Shown here: in pieces, positions 1 through 13,170 of the stretch | Numbering within the stretch: the first letter of the stretch is position 1 | Layout: every line of letters begins with the position of its first letter | Source of the DNA: Plasmopara viticola | Taxonomy: Eukaryota; Oomycota; Peronosporomycetes; Peronosporales; Peronosporaceae | Direction: 5' to 3' | Assembly (NCBI GenBank): GCA_001695595.3 | Contig: MBPM02000012.1 | Location: forward strand, 682,001-746,000 | Length of the DNA stretch: 64,000 nt | Translations under genes and position numbers: made by a program | Notes under the pieces: model-generated | What the model was told of the DNA's origin: nothing | Databases searched by the model: none | What the model saw: only the letters and a program-made list of their open reading frames with translations

Positions 1-1307
1 ATTGCACTAAGCTGCGAGTCACACCATCACTAGTTTGGCGAAGAAGTTGCCTATCGTAACCGTGTCTACGGGCTAAAAAGCGGCCTTCACGTGATTCATT
101 GTCGATGGAATCTGTCATGGACGTCGAGCAACTCGAGTGCACGCTAGACTGCATTGTACAGACACGATCACGGCTTGACTTTGATAAAGCTGTCCCTAGG
201 AAATACGATTTTTAGAAATATTTTTTTCATAAATTTCTCGCCAATCGTACCATCAAGTGCGGACTCGACTGGGTCGCGAGCCGTGGGTTTGTTGACCTGG
301 TGAAAGTCGAAGAGACTAAAGCTACGACTCGTGTAATTGACCGATCCTGTGTTGACAGCACATGCAAGACACATACGATGATTCTTGCTGCTTGCATCGA
401 TGCAATTGTAGCGGATATTCACGCACTTTTTACACAAGATTTTGTCACAAAAGCGACATCGTTTGGCGGTCGTCCACTTGGAAATGCAATCTCCACAAGA
501 GTTACAGTCCCGATTCTTATCATCTCCGCTCGTTATCGAGTCGATTGAGCAAAGAGCTGTTCGAAAGTTGAGTTGACGCATGACCCGTAGCACATGGTTC
601 AGACTGTCTGCCGCCCTCTTGTTGGCGGCAATCGCTTGTTGCACGATCCAGTTAGACGCGCCCTTGCTGTCAACGTGGATCAAGGTCACGTGCTCCAGTA
701 TGTCGGGACGGTCGGTCTCACGAAAAATCACCCCCGACACGCGCATGTATGTCCGGACGGGTCCATCAGGATGCTGTGATGCTGGACAGCACAAGTGATT
801 GACTGATCGCATGCTGCGCGCCCAGACACGATGGCCCGTTTCAGGATCCACGAACGAGTCCATGTATTCGAGAAAACAGACGTCTCGGCCATTTGAAAGC
901 GTCGACGGTGGCTTCCAAAGGGACCAGCGCATGGACACAGCGTGCAGTGGCTTGTCGAGGGAGGGTTTTGCAAGCTCGTAGAGCCGACGGGAACGTGCCG
1001 CGTCCGAGATGATTGGCATGCGTCCACTCTGATCGAGATACAAGGCCGCAACTTCTTCAATGGTGCCATGCAATGCCGACGTCGTCCACATGGCGAAGGA
1101 CTTGCGGTTGCTGCCATGACGACGCGCCAAGTTGAAAATGTGGCCGTCGCTGCCGAGCTGCACGGCCACCTTTAAGGCTGGAAACAGCGCTTGATACGTT
1201 GCTTTTGCCTCATTCAGAAGATTGTCCTGATCCTTTTTGGACAGCGGCACCATTTCCAGCGCATACGGATGGTCAGGTAATCGCGAGTACGTGTATTGAT
1301 GCACCAT
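1..1307 (-). CDS. START–FYVE-like lipid-binding protein, 3' end cut by window edge
   Basis: The ATG at 1307 opens a 379-codon frame. Residues about 30–250 read as a START lipid-binding domain, with family landmarks SMRWSLW, GRDVCFLEY, VWARSMRSV and VRTYMRVSGVIF. A FYVE-like zinc finger follows, with paired cysteines at 268/271, 284/287, 292/295 and 313/316. It lacks the WxxD and RRHHCR signatures that bind PI3P in canonical FYVE domains, so lipid specificity is uncertain. The printed frame stops at 168, but I think that stop lies in an intron. A donor GTATTT at 206 and an acceptor TGCAG ending at 149 define a 58 bp, phase-0 intron, after which the frame stays open from 148 to base 1. I therefore model exon 1 as 207–1307 and exon 2 as 1–148 and beyond. 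START–FYVE proteins are an expanded oomycete family thought to act in lipid sensing at membranes; the exact ligand is unknown. Confidence 0.85.
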
Positions 1308-1330
1308 CGGCTCACTTTTTTACGCAACTG

Positions 1331-1345
1331 GAAGAAAAATGTACT
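1331..1345 (-). promoter_or_regulatory. candidate initiator upstream of the 1307 ATG
   Basis: On the minus strand this reads GTACATTTTTCTTC, about 25–40 bases upstream of the START–FYVE ATG. It resembles the CAWTTT core of the oomycete initiator. The match is short, and AT-rich flanks could produce it by chance. Confidence 0.35.
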
Positions 1346-1399
1346 TTGAACCTCGATCACTGGACATCCATCTGAAGCAGACAAGGACGAAAGGACACG

Positions 1400-4300
1400 T
1401 CTAATACCAAGGTACATGTACAGAAGGAGGATGTGCCAAATCCGCATACTCGCGTCGACAGAAGGCAAAAAAGTGGACAACAAAGCTATTTACTGTCCCG
1501 TTTGAACTGCGTTTTGGTCACTTATGTTTCCAGACTGGTTGAGAAAAAGCCCTAAACCGGGTCTAGAAGCTCGGATTGTTAATGAGAGGCCTTGCTTGAA
1601 GCGTTGTCCACGAATGTAGTATTTTTTCGTGCTCTTTTATAGCACCACTCGGTATAAAAATGGCGGCAATCTACGGACGTGGCGTTTTTTGTACGCGACA
1701 TACATCTCAGTGGGTTTGAAGTGGGGTCATGTGCAACCCAGTTGATGGCCAGCTAAATCGTGGGCACGTGGAATTGTGTGGCACATCAATTCGTTCTTCC
1801 ATTTTACAGATAAATCAATCGACAGAGCCTCTTGGACTGTAAAGTTCTATGACTTGTTAAGAAGGCCCTAAATGCTTAATCATGCGTGTGTGTGTGCCAC
1901 AAGTTGTTTGTTGCCATCATTCTGAGAGGTCAAATTAGCGATTTTATATCACCAATCAGCTGCGGGCGTAATCAGTATGATGGTCACAATTTGTGGAGTT
2001 CGAGGTGGGTAATGTAATCGGCGCGTCTGACACGATGGTGTGGTATAATTTATGAAACGATTGACACAGCCTTGCAGTGTCAATTTGCTACAAAACATCG
2101 TCAAGACAGCCAAGACAACATTTCAACTGTATTTCTGTGGAAAACCCTTTAGTGTCATGGGCATGAAACGGCAAGGTCCTCTGGATTTATGTATATATAA
2201 TAGTATTTAGTGTTAAGAGGGCCAAAACGTGGATTTCGACGCAATTGTATCTCACAATCTACGAGCTACACGGGAAAACCTAAAATTTCTAATCAAAAGC
2301 CGGCATATAATCTGTCGCACGCAATACCTCCCACTCGACTGGATTGCTTATTATGTACTACTGTACGATTTTGTAGTATCGGCAGATTGTAACCCCCAAA
2401 TCTCAAATTCAATTCATCACGGTTAGATTCATTTTATTTAGTGACGGCTCCAACAATTGAAAAGAGGCGTTCCAGGCTTTATTTTCTTATTGGTTAAGCA
2501 CTCTTCTTTAAGCATCGGCTCTGATGTCTGATTTTGACTTAGTATTTTAAGGGTTGGTGCACTAGAAGAGTCTAATTAACTCCCATCGTTAATGACTCAC
2601 GATCGATAGTGTTCTCTGCTCATTTCTCGTTGAGCTGCATTTGAACAATGTTGTTCATGCCTCAACAAGTTTTTTATCGCTTAACATCGCGATATTCAAT
2701 AATTGCCACATTGGCTCTAAGCTTAGTGGTGGAGAAAGAGCTAGACAGATTGCTTTGAGCAGAATTTGGCACGGTGCTAAGACTCACGAATAGCCGCCCC
2801 ACTGTAAGGTCGCGCTGAAACAACAGCTCCTTTATAACCATAATCCACTCATAGAGGCCATGCAAGGTATGATCTCTGAAGCGTTTTTGTGGCGCGCGGA
2901 GAAGATGAGCGTACTCCTCAGCACCAAGGCCTGCATTGACCGAGTGTTATGTATCCGAGAGGTCGTACTCATCGTCACACCCGTTGTCTCGAAAATGAGT
3001 AGAATCTTCGTAAGGTGGTGAGTATGGTGGTGGGCTCGTCGTCAATCTCACCGCCGATTGCGTTAGCAGTTTTGGTCAATAAAATGTATTGAAAAATGAG
3101 ATTCTGCTTTTGACCTTCGATCTTGCCTGTCCCCAAGGTTTACTAGAGATTCCCAGTGAGTTTTTTAGCATCAAATGTGACGGCTTTTCTTCTACTTTAC
3201 CATGCAAGTTTTTTTTGGATAGCCCATGATCGGTTTTCGCTTGTATAGTACACAATTCATGAATTTGCTCATTCCGATTCAAGCTGGTCCTTTAACCATA
3301 TATATTACTGGTCAACTTCGCCGTCTTAACCGTCGAAGATTATGCGAGTGTTTGCAAGGTTTTTTTTAGCGGGTACCGCCTGGCGAATGTTTGGTGCATT
3401 CCCTTTAATGGTTTGAGAGGAAACCTTTTTAATGCCTTATTAACTAAAGCACATTCTCGGCAATGACCGTCATCCATAAATCCACACAAGGAGCCTTCTG
3501 CTTAGCCATATCTGTAGAACTTGGTTGACTTGCGTGGAAGATAATACCTGGTCTTCAAAAAAGCTGAGGGATTCAAATTAGAAGTTTGCTTGCTTCAAGA
3601 CGGGGCTATACTTGGATAAGGATTTTGGAAATCGTTACGCATTTAATAAGTTGTGTGCAGTCGTTCACTAAGACATTATGTACCTTCCGCATTCCCCCTC
3701 TCTGAAAGACTAGCCTGCGCACAACTCGAAGAACGACACTAAGTCCTACTGTTTGGACAGCCAACTTTTCGTCGTTTCAGTGTTGAAGATTGACTGCAGC
3801 ATTTATTTTTGTTCCGGACATTGTCAGAGAGGGAGTGTGATATGAAATACATGTGAAGATATATAAGTACAATCAGAGACTATAGTGTGAGCAGCGCCGA
3901 CGAGGGATAGGTTATGTGAATCGCTGGTGAATCTCGGGAAAAGATATCTACTTTAGGCTAAACGCTACATGTGCCGGTGTAACCGCTGCCTATTTTATCG
4001 GCCGTGAGACATGATGACGATGTCGTCCCCCAAGGTTAAGTGGATTGCTGTTCAATATATCTACAGGATTTTCGGCATTTTGAACTTAAATGTGTCTTGA
4101 AAACGTCCATACAATTAGCTCGTAGCAAAACTTCAAGTCTATAATACAAAGCTTTCGTCATACCAACGCTCAATATTATATGGGTGTAGCGCTGGGACGT
4201 CGCACCGAGGCCTTTGTTCGTCCTTGCAATATATAGAAATTTCGTTGCAATTTGAAGGTAGTTGCCTGTATGATTTCTTCACTTAGAGTAATGCTACAAA

Positions 4301-4930
4301 CAGATATATGTCCGAGACCACGAAATTTTTTTGCTGTGCATACTAAACACGTTGTCATGCCACTTTGCTACTGATACCATTGTAATGGCAGACTTAAATT
4401 TATCGGACACACAAGCGCTATTCTCACGCTTTGTGCACCACGAACAGTACGATAACTAGTGGGAGTCTAAAAGTTCTCGATATAATGGGTGGCTTGTTTG
4501 CAGTCTGGTATACGTTTTGAAGCTTTTGAAGAGCAATACGGTCACAATTTAACGAGCGTTTTTTGCATCATTTAAACGCCTTTGGAGGTTCGGCTTAAAT
4601 CACGCATCTAGAGAAAAAATAACCATTACAGGAAAATAACGGTTCCTTAAGGGTGAAAAATGAATATGGGATGTAACGGTCACGACAAACTGCTAAACTC
4701 CGGAGCTCTGGATGCTTATTTAGGGTCACAGCCATCACGGGCTATAATAACCGCCTTTTGAGAAACACGTCTACAATCTACCTCCTGTTCGTGTTGATTT
4801 GGCAGCCATGCCAAAGCCAGTTCAACGGATAAGAAGGCTTTCGAGGAGAGGTAAAATCGTACCACTATATAAAAAGCGCTCGGCGCTCGAAAAGCGTCTT
4901 TTTTTAGTAAAGCGCTCTACTTGAAATTTC
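1400..4930. other. AT-rich intergenic DNA, no gene recognised
   Basis: Only short ORFs of about 60–70 codons occur in this stretch and none matches a family I know. Since a Gypsy reverse transcriptase remnant on the minus strand lies just to the right (5.3–5.9 kb), some of this may be its decayed RNase H and integrase part, but I could not find an integrase motif. Confidence 0.5.
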
Positions 4931-4998
4931 AGTGCAGTCGAATAGACAAGGAAACTTGGAAGGGATCACTCCTGTTTTGACTCTGCGCTTTCTTCTTG

Positions 4999-5198
4999 AG
5001 AATCAACAGCTTTTTTTTGAAGCACCACAAACGGCGCTAAAACTTTTGTTTCATTCGGCCATGCTGAGAGCTGAAGTCCTCTGGAACTTCTTGCTAACTA
5101 GAATCAACAGCTTCTTCTTGAAGCACCATAAACGGCGCTAAAAATCTTTTTCATTCGGCCATGCTGGAGCTTGAGTCCGCTGGAAGTTCTTGCTAACG
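4999..5198. repeat. two-copy tandem duplication, period 101 bp
   Basis: The segment starting AGAATCAACAGC at 4999 is repeated from 5100. Shared landmarks in both copies are AAACGGCGCTAAAA, CATTCGGCCATGCTG and TTCTTGCTAAC. The copies differ by scattered substitutions, so the duplication is not recent. A 69-codon ORF covers part of it but is probably incidental. Confidence 0.85.
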
Positions 5199-5329
5199 AA
5201 ATGGCGTTGGCTTTTCCATCATCACTAAATGTTTTTTACAAGTTAAACATATAGTTCGCATAGCCAGCGGCAAACAGCTGGCTAGGCTAAATAACTTCTG
5301 CGAATTCTTTCGAGGTCATGTCTTTAATT

Positions 5330-5930
5330 TTCTATGAAATCGCACGGGCCTCAACGATGTAAATGTAACTTTTTTGATCTGCATGACTTCGAAATGTTCA
5401 TTTTAATGTGACTTTAGAGATCTTGGGATGGGTTCGAATAATCTCATCGTCAAAAGTATTAGTCAAAACCTATAGATGTCAAAACGTTTTGTAATTTGGC
5501 GTTTATACGTCGTTTGTACACCTGTCAATCCTTGTGGCATTTTGAGGCATTCCCATAACACATTACTAGATGTATCGACCGCCCTTAAGAGTTTCATCGA
5601 ATTTTCATCCAAGATTAAGCAACACATCATTAAACTTGGTGATTTCAACAAGATACACCCAGGCATGCTATCAAGCAATATATCCTTCTTTGCTATCGGT
5701 TTTTGCGCAGGCACCGTTGCATTATATAGATTATCACAAGGACGGAAATGTTGCTAATTTACATTAAATTTTGCGTACACAAAGCTAGGGACAGGTTGGG
5801 GACTTTGACTCTATCATCTTTAGCATTTTTGGTGGAAAAGACGTCAATGAGCTCTTATCGTTCTCGTGGTTTTAAGTCTACCTGGCAAGACATTAGTTTC
5901 GTGTCGAAGTTTTTTATCGTGCGAGCACTT
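5330..5930 (-). mobile_element. Ty3/Gypsy reverse transcriptase remnant
   Basis: Reading the minus strand across several frames gives, in the right order, pieces of an oomycete Gypsy reverse transcriptase: IESKSPTCP then LCVRKI around 5817–5760, KKDILLDSMPGC near 5690, LWECLKMPQGLTGVQTTYKR at about 5558–5498, and FDDE at 5443–5454 in the place of the catalytic YFDD box. Stops and frame changes between the pieces show it is dead. Known Gypsy elements read ESKSPHSAPTFCVRK, RKDVLLDSM and WEWLVMPQGLSNAPATF at these places, and this match is what identifies it. LTRs and integrase were not found. Confidence 0.8.
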
Positions 5931-5939
5931 TGATGTTGG

Positions 5940-8900
5940 GCTTTTACACAATACATCTGAGCGACTTTAGATACGTGTAATCCTTTCAAATTTAAGCAAA
6001 GGCGCAGCGTGCGCAGCTTATGGGCTATTTCATGACACCTTTTGTTTAGAAACTATAATGTGTTTAAGCGCTCAAACAAATTTCCATTCTTAGGAAAATC
6101 GCCTCTTATATTATATGGCTTTCAACCAGTTAGAAGCTAAGCAGTTTCGAATTTCTTAAAATGACGTAAATGTGATAAATCTTGCAGCGGCTCTGTTTAA
6201 AGCGAGCATTTCACGACATGGTGACCACTTCAACTATTCATTGGATTATCGAATAGCGGGTAAAGCCCCGAGCTAAGGTTGTTGGCGGCACCCAGTGGTC
6301 AAATTTTATCGCACCGACACTCATCTTGCGGAAATGAATTACAGACTCATTCATAGACTGTACTATTCGCTTTAAATGCGCTATTTTTTTCAGGCTTCCT
6401 CGGCAGCCGGTTCTGATAGCAGATCACTATGTGTGAAATTAAGTATGATTTCTGCCTAAGGAACGCACTCCTTAGCTTCTTTGTCAGAGGTGCTACTTGC
6501 TTATTGCTCGCTTAGGGAAATTGAAGATATCGCCGCGGCTATTTGTGAAAAGACATCATTGACAACAATTATGTGTATTATATTGGTGCGTATGTGCTCA
6601 GGCTTTTCTTGAAAAGACTATACGCACACTTTAGGTCGGACATGACGTACCAAGTTCTTAATACGTAAAGTTTGAATAGCTGGCACCTATGGCTTTGCCC
6701 AGTTATTTCATTTGGGGCTTGTGCTATTTTAGTCGCGTCAAACAAAAGATTGCAATCGACCGAAATAGACTGATTGACAAAAAACAAGTCGATTCTTATT
6801 TCATGGGCTGATGCAAAATTTTTTAGGGGCATTGAGGTCTGAGCAAAGCTGGATTTGGAGCTAAATTATTCGGCAGTACGGAAAGTCCTATTCAATTGTG
6901 CGCTCATCAGCGGGACAAATGACAATTTTCTGATGTCTCTTGATGCGGTGGTGCTTATAAGGTTTGATGGATCGTAAGACGACATGTGATAAATTTCAAA
7001 CAGCACGCCTTTTACAAAACAATATGATCGGCTACTGTGTGTAGTGTATAATCTACGAGATCTGTATTGCACAAATTCATTAGCTGCTCATAAATTACAC
7101 ATTTTGGTCTTTGTATGAAATACTAAATTTTGCACCTCCTACTTTCTAGTAATTAGTTTTCGCCGTGGGCAAAAGTATGGTTTTCTAAAAACGGGTTCAA
7201 GATATAAGTAATTCCAGGACTTATATGATTACGCAAGCGAAGTTTAGCTGAAGGAATACATTATGGTCGATTGAGTACATGAAGCTAGCTGCATAGCCGA
7301 TCGGGTCATCGCACTATTACGTCCCAGCACTATATTGTTTTCCACGCAGTGGGTACAGACACTTCAAACCTACTGTTGATGTATCGAGATGATCGCACCA
7401 AAGAGATTTAGTAGTATAACTGAATATTCGGCTGGCTGATACTTCCACTTATATCAATAGGTTGAGCCATAAATTTTCGCAAGTAGATTCCATAAATGTC
7501 GATTCTTGCTAAGTGCTTAGCCTCAACGATCCCCTGTCTGCACATCATCGACAATATGTACAAGCTTAATGCATCTTATTTTAGATTCTCTACAAGTACT
7601 GATTGTTGTCATCTAATTCTGACATAAAGTGCACCGCACCTTTTACCCTAATCAGATGGGTCCTTGGCAGCTGCTTTCACGATATCGCCTAAATTGACTC
7701 GACGAAGGTGCGAGCTCCGCTAAGCACCTTGCATTAGAATAAAGACAAACATTACAAAGTCCAAGTGTTCCAAAAATATTCCCGAGATCTATTAGAAATT
7801 TTAGCGGGTAGTCGCTCACCTAGACTATCTGCTGACGGATATCGATCTGCTTACATCTCCTTCTATCAGCGTCGCAATGGATCGGTAACCAACAGCTTAA
7901 GGGTACGCGAAGCAACGCGGCGCATTACCGCTGCACAATTAAAAACCACCAGAATATGCCGTTTAGTCCTGTTAGTTATTGGAATTGCGAAAACAATTTC
8001 ATGAGATACACACGTCTCCTCACGACCGTCCAGCTGATTGAGAAACGGCAGAGTGAAAATCCGTTTTAGCTGCGATTGACCGATGGCTACAGATCTTAAG
8101 CAATTCTGTGGTCCATTATTATGACAAGAATGACTTATCTTAGCTGAAAGAGATCAAGTCGTCCTTACGCTACGAGAATCGAAGAAGTTCAGATACGCTA
8201 AGCTTGGGGAAAGGATTGCCTTTTCCGTAAAGGCACTTGCATGAACTCTGGTATCCAAGGTCTTAAAAACAAAGCGAGTTTTTGCAAAGTGTTACTGTTC
8301 TGACCTCCGTTCTTTTCTTTTTGAGGATACTTCATGACAAGATTATGATAATCAATCGTTAGTCGAACTCGACTTCATGTGCGATCAACTAATCGGACCT
8401 AGCTTAAGCTTAATCGCGCTCGTGATAGTATTGACCGTGCGAAACCTTGATCTCCAGTGCTAAATTTGTATTTGCAAAATTATCTGCAATGATGGCTATC
8501 AATTAATTTACAAGTTTGAAATAGCGTTTGGAGGACATCTTCGTACATATCAGTGGATAGAACAATACTGGTACGCTCGTCACTCACTATCGTGCTATGC
8601 GATTACGCTTTATACTAACAAAAATTCCGCAGTTCCCACCTATTATCCAGCATTCTAGTGCTCTCAATCAAAGGCACTGAGAACTTCTTTCGTTTTGATA
8701 AGTTGCATTTTCATTTATATGTAATACGTCTCAAAAAACTTGCCTACAAGAACGAAATTTAGATGCTGCAGCTATGTGCGGAATCCGGGAGGCTATGGAT
8801 CGTGAAACGGGTTGGGATCCCGTTTCACGATCCATAGCCTTCCTTTTTCTGTGAGGTCGGTTGCAAACCTATTTAATGCTTTATTGTCGCACTTGCTAGT

Positions 8901-9200
8901 CTATCTTGGAATATAGATTAACTATCTCTTAATATGCAGAAGTTGATTGGTCCTATTGCAAATTTGGCGCTCTTTTGGCTAGTACATTTTGCCGATCTCA
9001 TCACGTATGTATAGCTGCGATCCAGCAAACAAGTAAAAAAGCAGCGGGTGACACTTCATCTCATTTGCTGTTATATCAAGCAAATTATCTCACAACTATC
9101 TGGTTCTATAATCTCAACATTTGATCGCACTATTTTCATTACCATCGGTCTCAAAGCAAGTTGATCGATTGTGTTTCGTCCCTCGAATTTTTTCCGTAAT
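5940..9200. other. intergenic DNA, no gene recognised
   Basis: This stretch holds scattered ORFs of at most about 85 codons, on both strands and without recognisable motifs. Minus-strand frames at 6578–7072 lie upstream of the Gypsy reverse transcriptase and could be its decayed gag/protease part, but nothing diagnostic is visible. The only clear structure is the hairpin at 8790–8840. Confidence 0.5.
8790..8840. repeat. perfect inverted repeat, 22 bp arms, 7 bp loop
   Basis: Bases 8790–8811 are the exact reverse complement of 8819–8840, separated by the loop TTGGGAT. The arms begin AGGCTATGGATCG and end AAACGGG. No ORF or transposon end was recognised around it. It could be a short foldback element, a non-coding RNA stem, or an assembly or replication artefact. 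Confidence 0.85.
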
Positions 9201-10500
9201 TTACAGCGACTGATTACCAAATTATCATTCTCAGGACGATTGGCGACAAGATAAAGCGTACATTTTTTTCTAGCGAAGCGACACTCACCGCATCCTTTCT
9301 CAAGATGTTATCTTCGCTTTTGGTGCACTTGGCAATCTGCAACGTCCACGAGAAAGAAGAGCGGTCTGATTGTTTGGAAGGCTCTACAGTGGACAAGCCT
9401 ATGATTGAATGCAGCATCTTTACCCTGTAAATAAAATGACAAGCATCATCAAATTTGAACAACATCCGCAAAAGAGTGACCGCCTCGTTCCCGACCGCAA
9501 TGTTGCTTACTACGTTTGGTTTTAATGTGTGACTGTGTATCTAATCGACATTAATGTTCAAATGCGATCAGTGCCGCAATGATCATCCATCCGCTCGCGT
9601 AGCCCTTTAAAAAAGAATATTTCAATTAAGTTGAGGTTGATTTTAGTGAGGGTATGCTTCAATGCGTCGAAATGCATGTGAGAATGCGCCCGCTCGTCAC
9701 CCTCTTTCGGCGTGCTAAGCTCACCTTGGCTCAATGTGTAGCCTTCCGACTTCAGCATACGTTCTTTTGAGTGATCCTTGTATTGTTATAAAGTGTTATA
9801 TCGGTCACAGCGTACATAAATACGATAGACTGGTAAATGCTATCAAATTCATCAATTGAGCCTTATAATCGTATTCCGACCCACACAGGCCTTAATAAAT
9901 TGAATGTTAGAGTTCCCAATAACACCTTACAATGCTCATCGACAGAATCCGTTGGTTTAATATTTAAGTTAACATCTTTATTTTTTGAGCCTCAGCTTTT
10001 TCTGTTTACTAGGACGTCGTCGACGTATGATGGTTGAGAACTAATTTGAGCACCTTCTGATCTCGATCATTCGGCATCATCTGTAACTTCCAAGAATTAA
10101 TACTAGGCGTTGTTTAAAACTACTGCGAGAGTCGAGGAGCAATCTTGGGCTTAAAACAAAGTCAGATATCACGAACGGTGCGATGAAGACATGGCTGTGT
10201 CATTACAGCCACCCAAGATCGCTTGCTATACTTAGTAAGCAGTACCACAACACTTTCTCCACGTCTTGAGGCAAGTCATTATCAAATATACAACTAAATG
10301 AGCCACTTAGTTTACCAGAAAGCATTCTCTTGATGACCACCTCGATTGGCGACGCCCATGATCGGATTGACACCTGGATGACTTTAGCTGACAAAAGACA
10401 TCTTAACTGTAACATAGTTGTCGAAATGTCAAAGATGAGCTACCATCGGTCTGTTTTCTCCTTCTAATATCACAAAAAAGTTCTCGCGCAGCCGGTACCG
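9200..10500 (-). mobile_element. second Ty3/Gypsy polyprotein remnant (reverse transcriptase and following part)
   Basis: The minus strand at 10415–10203 encodes SWASPIEVVIKR and then LPQDVEKVLWYCLLSIASD. This corresponds to the SPWASPIVVVxKK … DxxLWYCSLDxASGFW stretch of oomycete Gypsy reverse transcriptases. A YVDDVLV catalytic box follows at 10007–10027. Further along, minus frames at 9758–9558 and 9471–9214 (KCTKSEDNIL and neighbours) sit where RNase H and connection sequences belong. Frames change repeatedly and stops intervene. It differs in sequence from the element at 5.3–5.9 kb, so it is probably a separate Gypsy lineage rather than part of the same insertion. Confidence 0.75.
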
Positions 10501-13170
10501 AATTTTTTCTTAAGTCAGCTTCTAGTGCTGAATTTAGAGAAAAAGTCGTAAATCATACATTTCTCTCAGTGCACTACACGTGTATACAAGAAAGCTGTTC
10601 GAGAGCTTGCAGTCGAACTTTGTTCGCGATTATAATCACAATGATCAGGTGATGATTTGTCTAGTGATGACAGTGGGTGTCAGAAAGACTGACTGATAAG
10701 GGCGTTACTTCCTGTCAAGATAAATGTCTTGGTCTCAGAAGCCGATATTGCGTGACACGGCTGCGGCTTATCTTAAAGAACAGAATCTCGTCATTGACGC
10801 ACTCTTTTGTGTAAAAATCAAGAGAAAAATAGTTAGAAAGATAAAATTGGCCCTCCTCAGACATGAACATCTTGGCGATGTTAAATTTAGCTTATTTGCA
10901 AGCTTCCTGCGTGATTTTTTGTTTAAGCCATGGGAGCTGTGCAGCATGCTAGAATAGCAGATTGATAAATTCACCTGACCCTAGTAAAAGTAGAAATATC
11001 AAAACTTGCTCGAACGCATGGGCTCTTTAAAAATGAGTTTCAGATTTAATTTCTGTATGATGTTCTACGACCTTATCGTGAAGGTGCAAGACGTGTTTAT
11101 ACTACGAAAGTAAATGTTGTATTCAATCGGAGATGAAAAGGTAAAAAGTATAAATTTAAACGGAGGCAAGTGGTAACAATTCGCAAATTGTGTGATATTT
11201 GCGAAGGTCGGCTCAGCATTAGCTCCTCGGCGAGCCGAGCTTCTCCCTTGGTCAACAAAAAAATCTGCAATAGAAGGGAGACTATAATTAGCGTAAAGAA
11301 GATTATCGTAAGTCTTACAAGTTTGTATTACCATAACTTCAGACTAAAGCATCGGATTTCTGCTACAAAACTTGTTCGTGCAAGACATATCATGATGAAT
11401 TACCAAACGCAGTACGTTGTTGAGCATCAACTTTGTGTGGCATACGCCAAGCTGTTGAGCACAATTACTGGATGACGTATTAAACGCATCACAGTGGTAA
11501 TGATAATATAATTAGTGCAAATGGAACGGTGGAACAATCCAGCTTACAGGATGCTCGAAATTGTCATATTACACTGATCGCATCGTATTTGGCTTTGCAC
11601 CTGAGCTGGGCATGCCGTATTCACTACGACATGTAAGCAACAAGTCTGAGGTAGCCATCAAGTGACCGGCTTCAATTAAGCGAATAAAATCTAGCAAATA
11701 ATAATGTATGTACATATGTTCTTTCGAGTATTTTTGATCTTTTATGATATCAACGGAAATGCCTTTATTGAAGAAGTGATCCCAACCAGCACGAAAAATG
11801 CTATCAACTCAACACACCCTTTATCCCGATTGTGATGTAAATCCCACCTCTGTAATCTACGAGATATCTTATTGCTTAAATCGATTTTATTATGCCTGCC
11901 GTGCACCAGGAGCCACATTTTTCTTGAGGCTTCATAAAACAGCGAGAAGCTAGCTTTACCACAAAGCCTTGGCTTTATGCAACGGCCCGTTACATCCCCT
12001 TAATAATTTTTGAATAGAAAATATTCTTAACTCTAGACATTTACACGAAAAGTCGATTTGGTCATAGCAATGATAACAATGAGGGCAGCTGGCTGGCGGG
12101 GTCAACGTTGCTTCGGATTTCAAAGGTGCCTTAGAACCAAAGATGGCCTCCGCACTAGCAAAAAAAAGCTGTGCCTTAATTTGAAGTTGAGCTCGTCGTA
12201 AAAGCTGCAGTCATCCCATCGTTGAAGGCTTGCATGATCAGGCAAGGACGCCTACGAAGAGTTTCCCACTTCACCACGGCGGTAAAGTGCTCCTATCGTA
12301 CACTCTCACCCGGTTGTTCACGGTTAAAAGGCAGCCCCTCGCCTGGTTTTAAACCTTATAGAGCTCCAAAGAAGTCTCAAGTTAGTGACAACGTTGTCAT
12401 AATTGTCTCATCACCCTGAAGTCTACCCCAAGAGGTGTTAGACTTGACGTAAGACTTATTAGCCATGCAAAAGGCCTCACTCAAGAAAATAGGGAAGTCT
12501 TTTGTTTCCATAGACAAAAGGACATTCCACTAGGTATGAGAACACCCTGAGGTTTTTCTTGGCTCTGTAGTAACAACCAAAATTGAGCTGTAAAATCTAC
12601 TGAGAATGCGAAAGAATATCCAAGATGTCACACTTCTAAGCCCCAAAAAAATCACTTTGGACAAGGTACTTCGCGTCCGTGAGCCATTAAAACTTTGCTT
12701 GATCGGTAGGTCGGAGACAACTTACTTCGAGATACCTTGGCTTCGGCATGATGATAAACAAAACGCAGTGAGCGTAAACTTTGGGTATGATATCATCTCT
12801 TTCATACCCGCAACGCACGGTCATAAGATCGCGGCTTTTATCCAAAGCGTCATCGCTTCTCATTTGAGTCGTTCCAGGAAGTCTACGAGCTCTAGAATGT
12901 CGGAGCGCATTTGCTATTCTACAAGGTCCAAATAAAAGTGCCTTTCAGTTAGTCCTAAAGGACGCCGTATCTGCCCCAGGTTTGCGATTTTTTAAAGTAG
13001 CGACAGCTCTTGCGTGGTCGTATGTAAGCGCGTGAGATTGCTTTAAAGATCGGCTCTGGCGGTCACACCGCAATTGCGCCTGGGCTATCCCGGACTATAC
13101 TTTGAGTAGTTATTATCATTGCTTGATATAATCTTTCAAATTTATAAACTTGCAGGAATTATGAGGTTAC
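10500..13170. other. intergenic DNA with unassigned ORFs
   Basis: The longest frames are 11170–11475 (+, 101 codons) and 12606–12935 (+, 109 codons, containing LRVREPLKLCLIGR and YFEIPWLRHDDKQNAVSV). I do not recognise either. The opposite strand of 12060–12935 also reads as open segments separated by stops, which fits a decayed transposon, but no catalytic motif was seen. Confidence 0.45.

Noticed and set aside
12606..12935. 109-codon plus ORF as a possible gene
   Set aside because: No homology recognised, no clear start context, and the opposite strand is equally open between stops.
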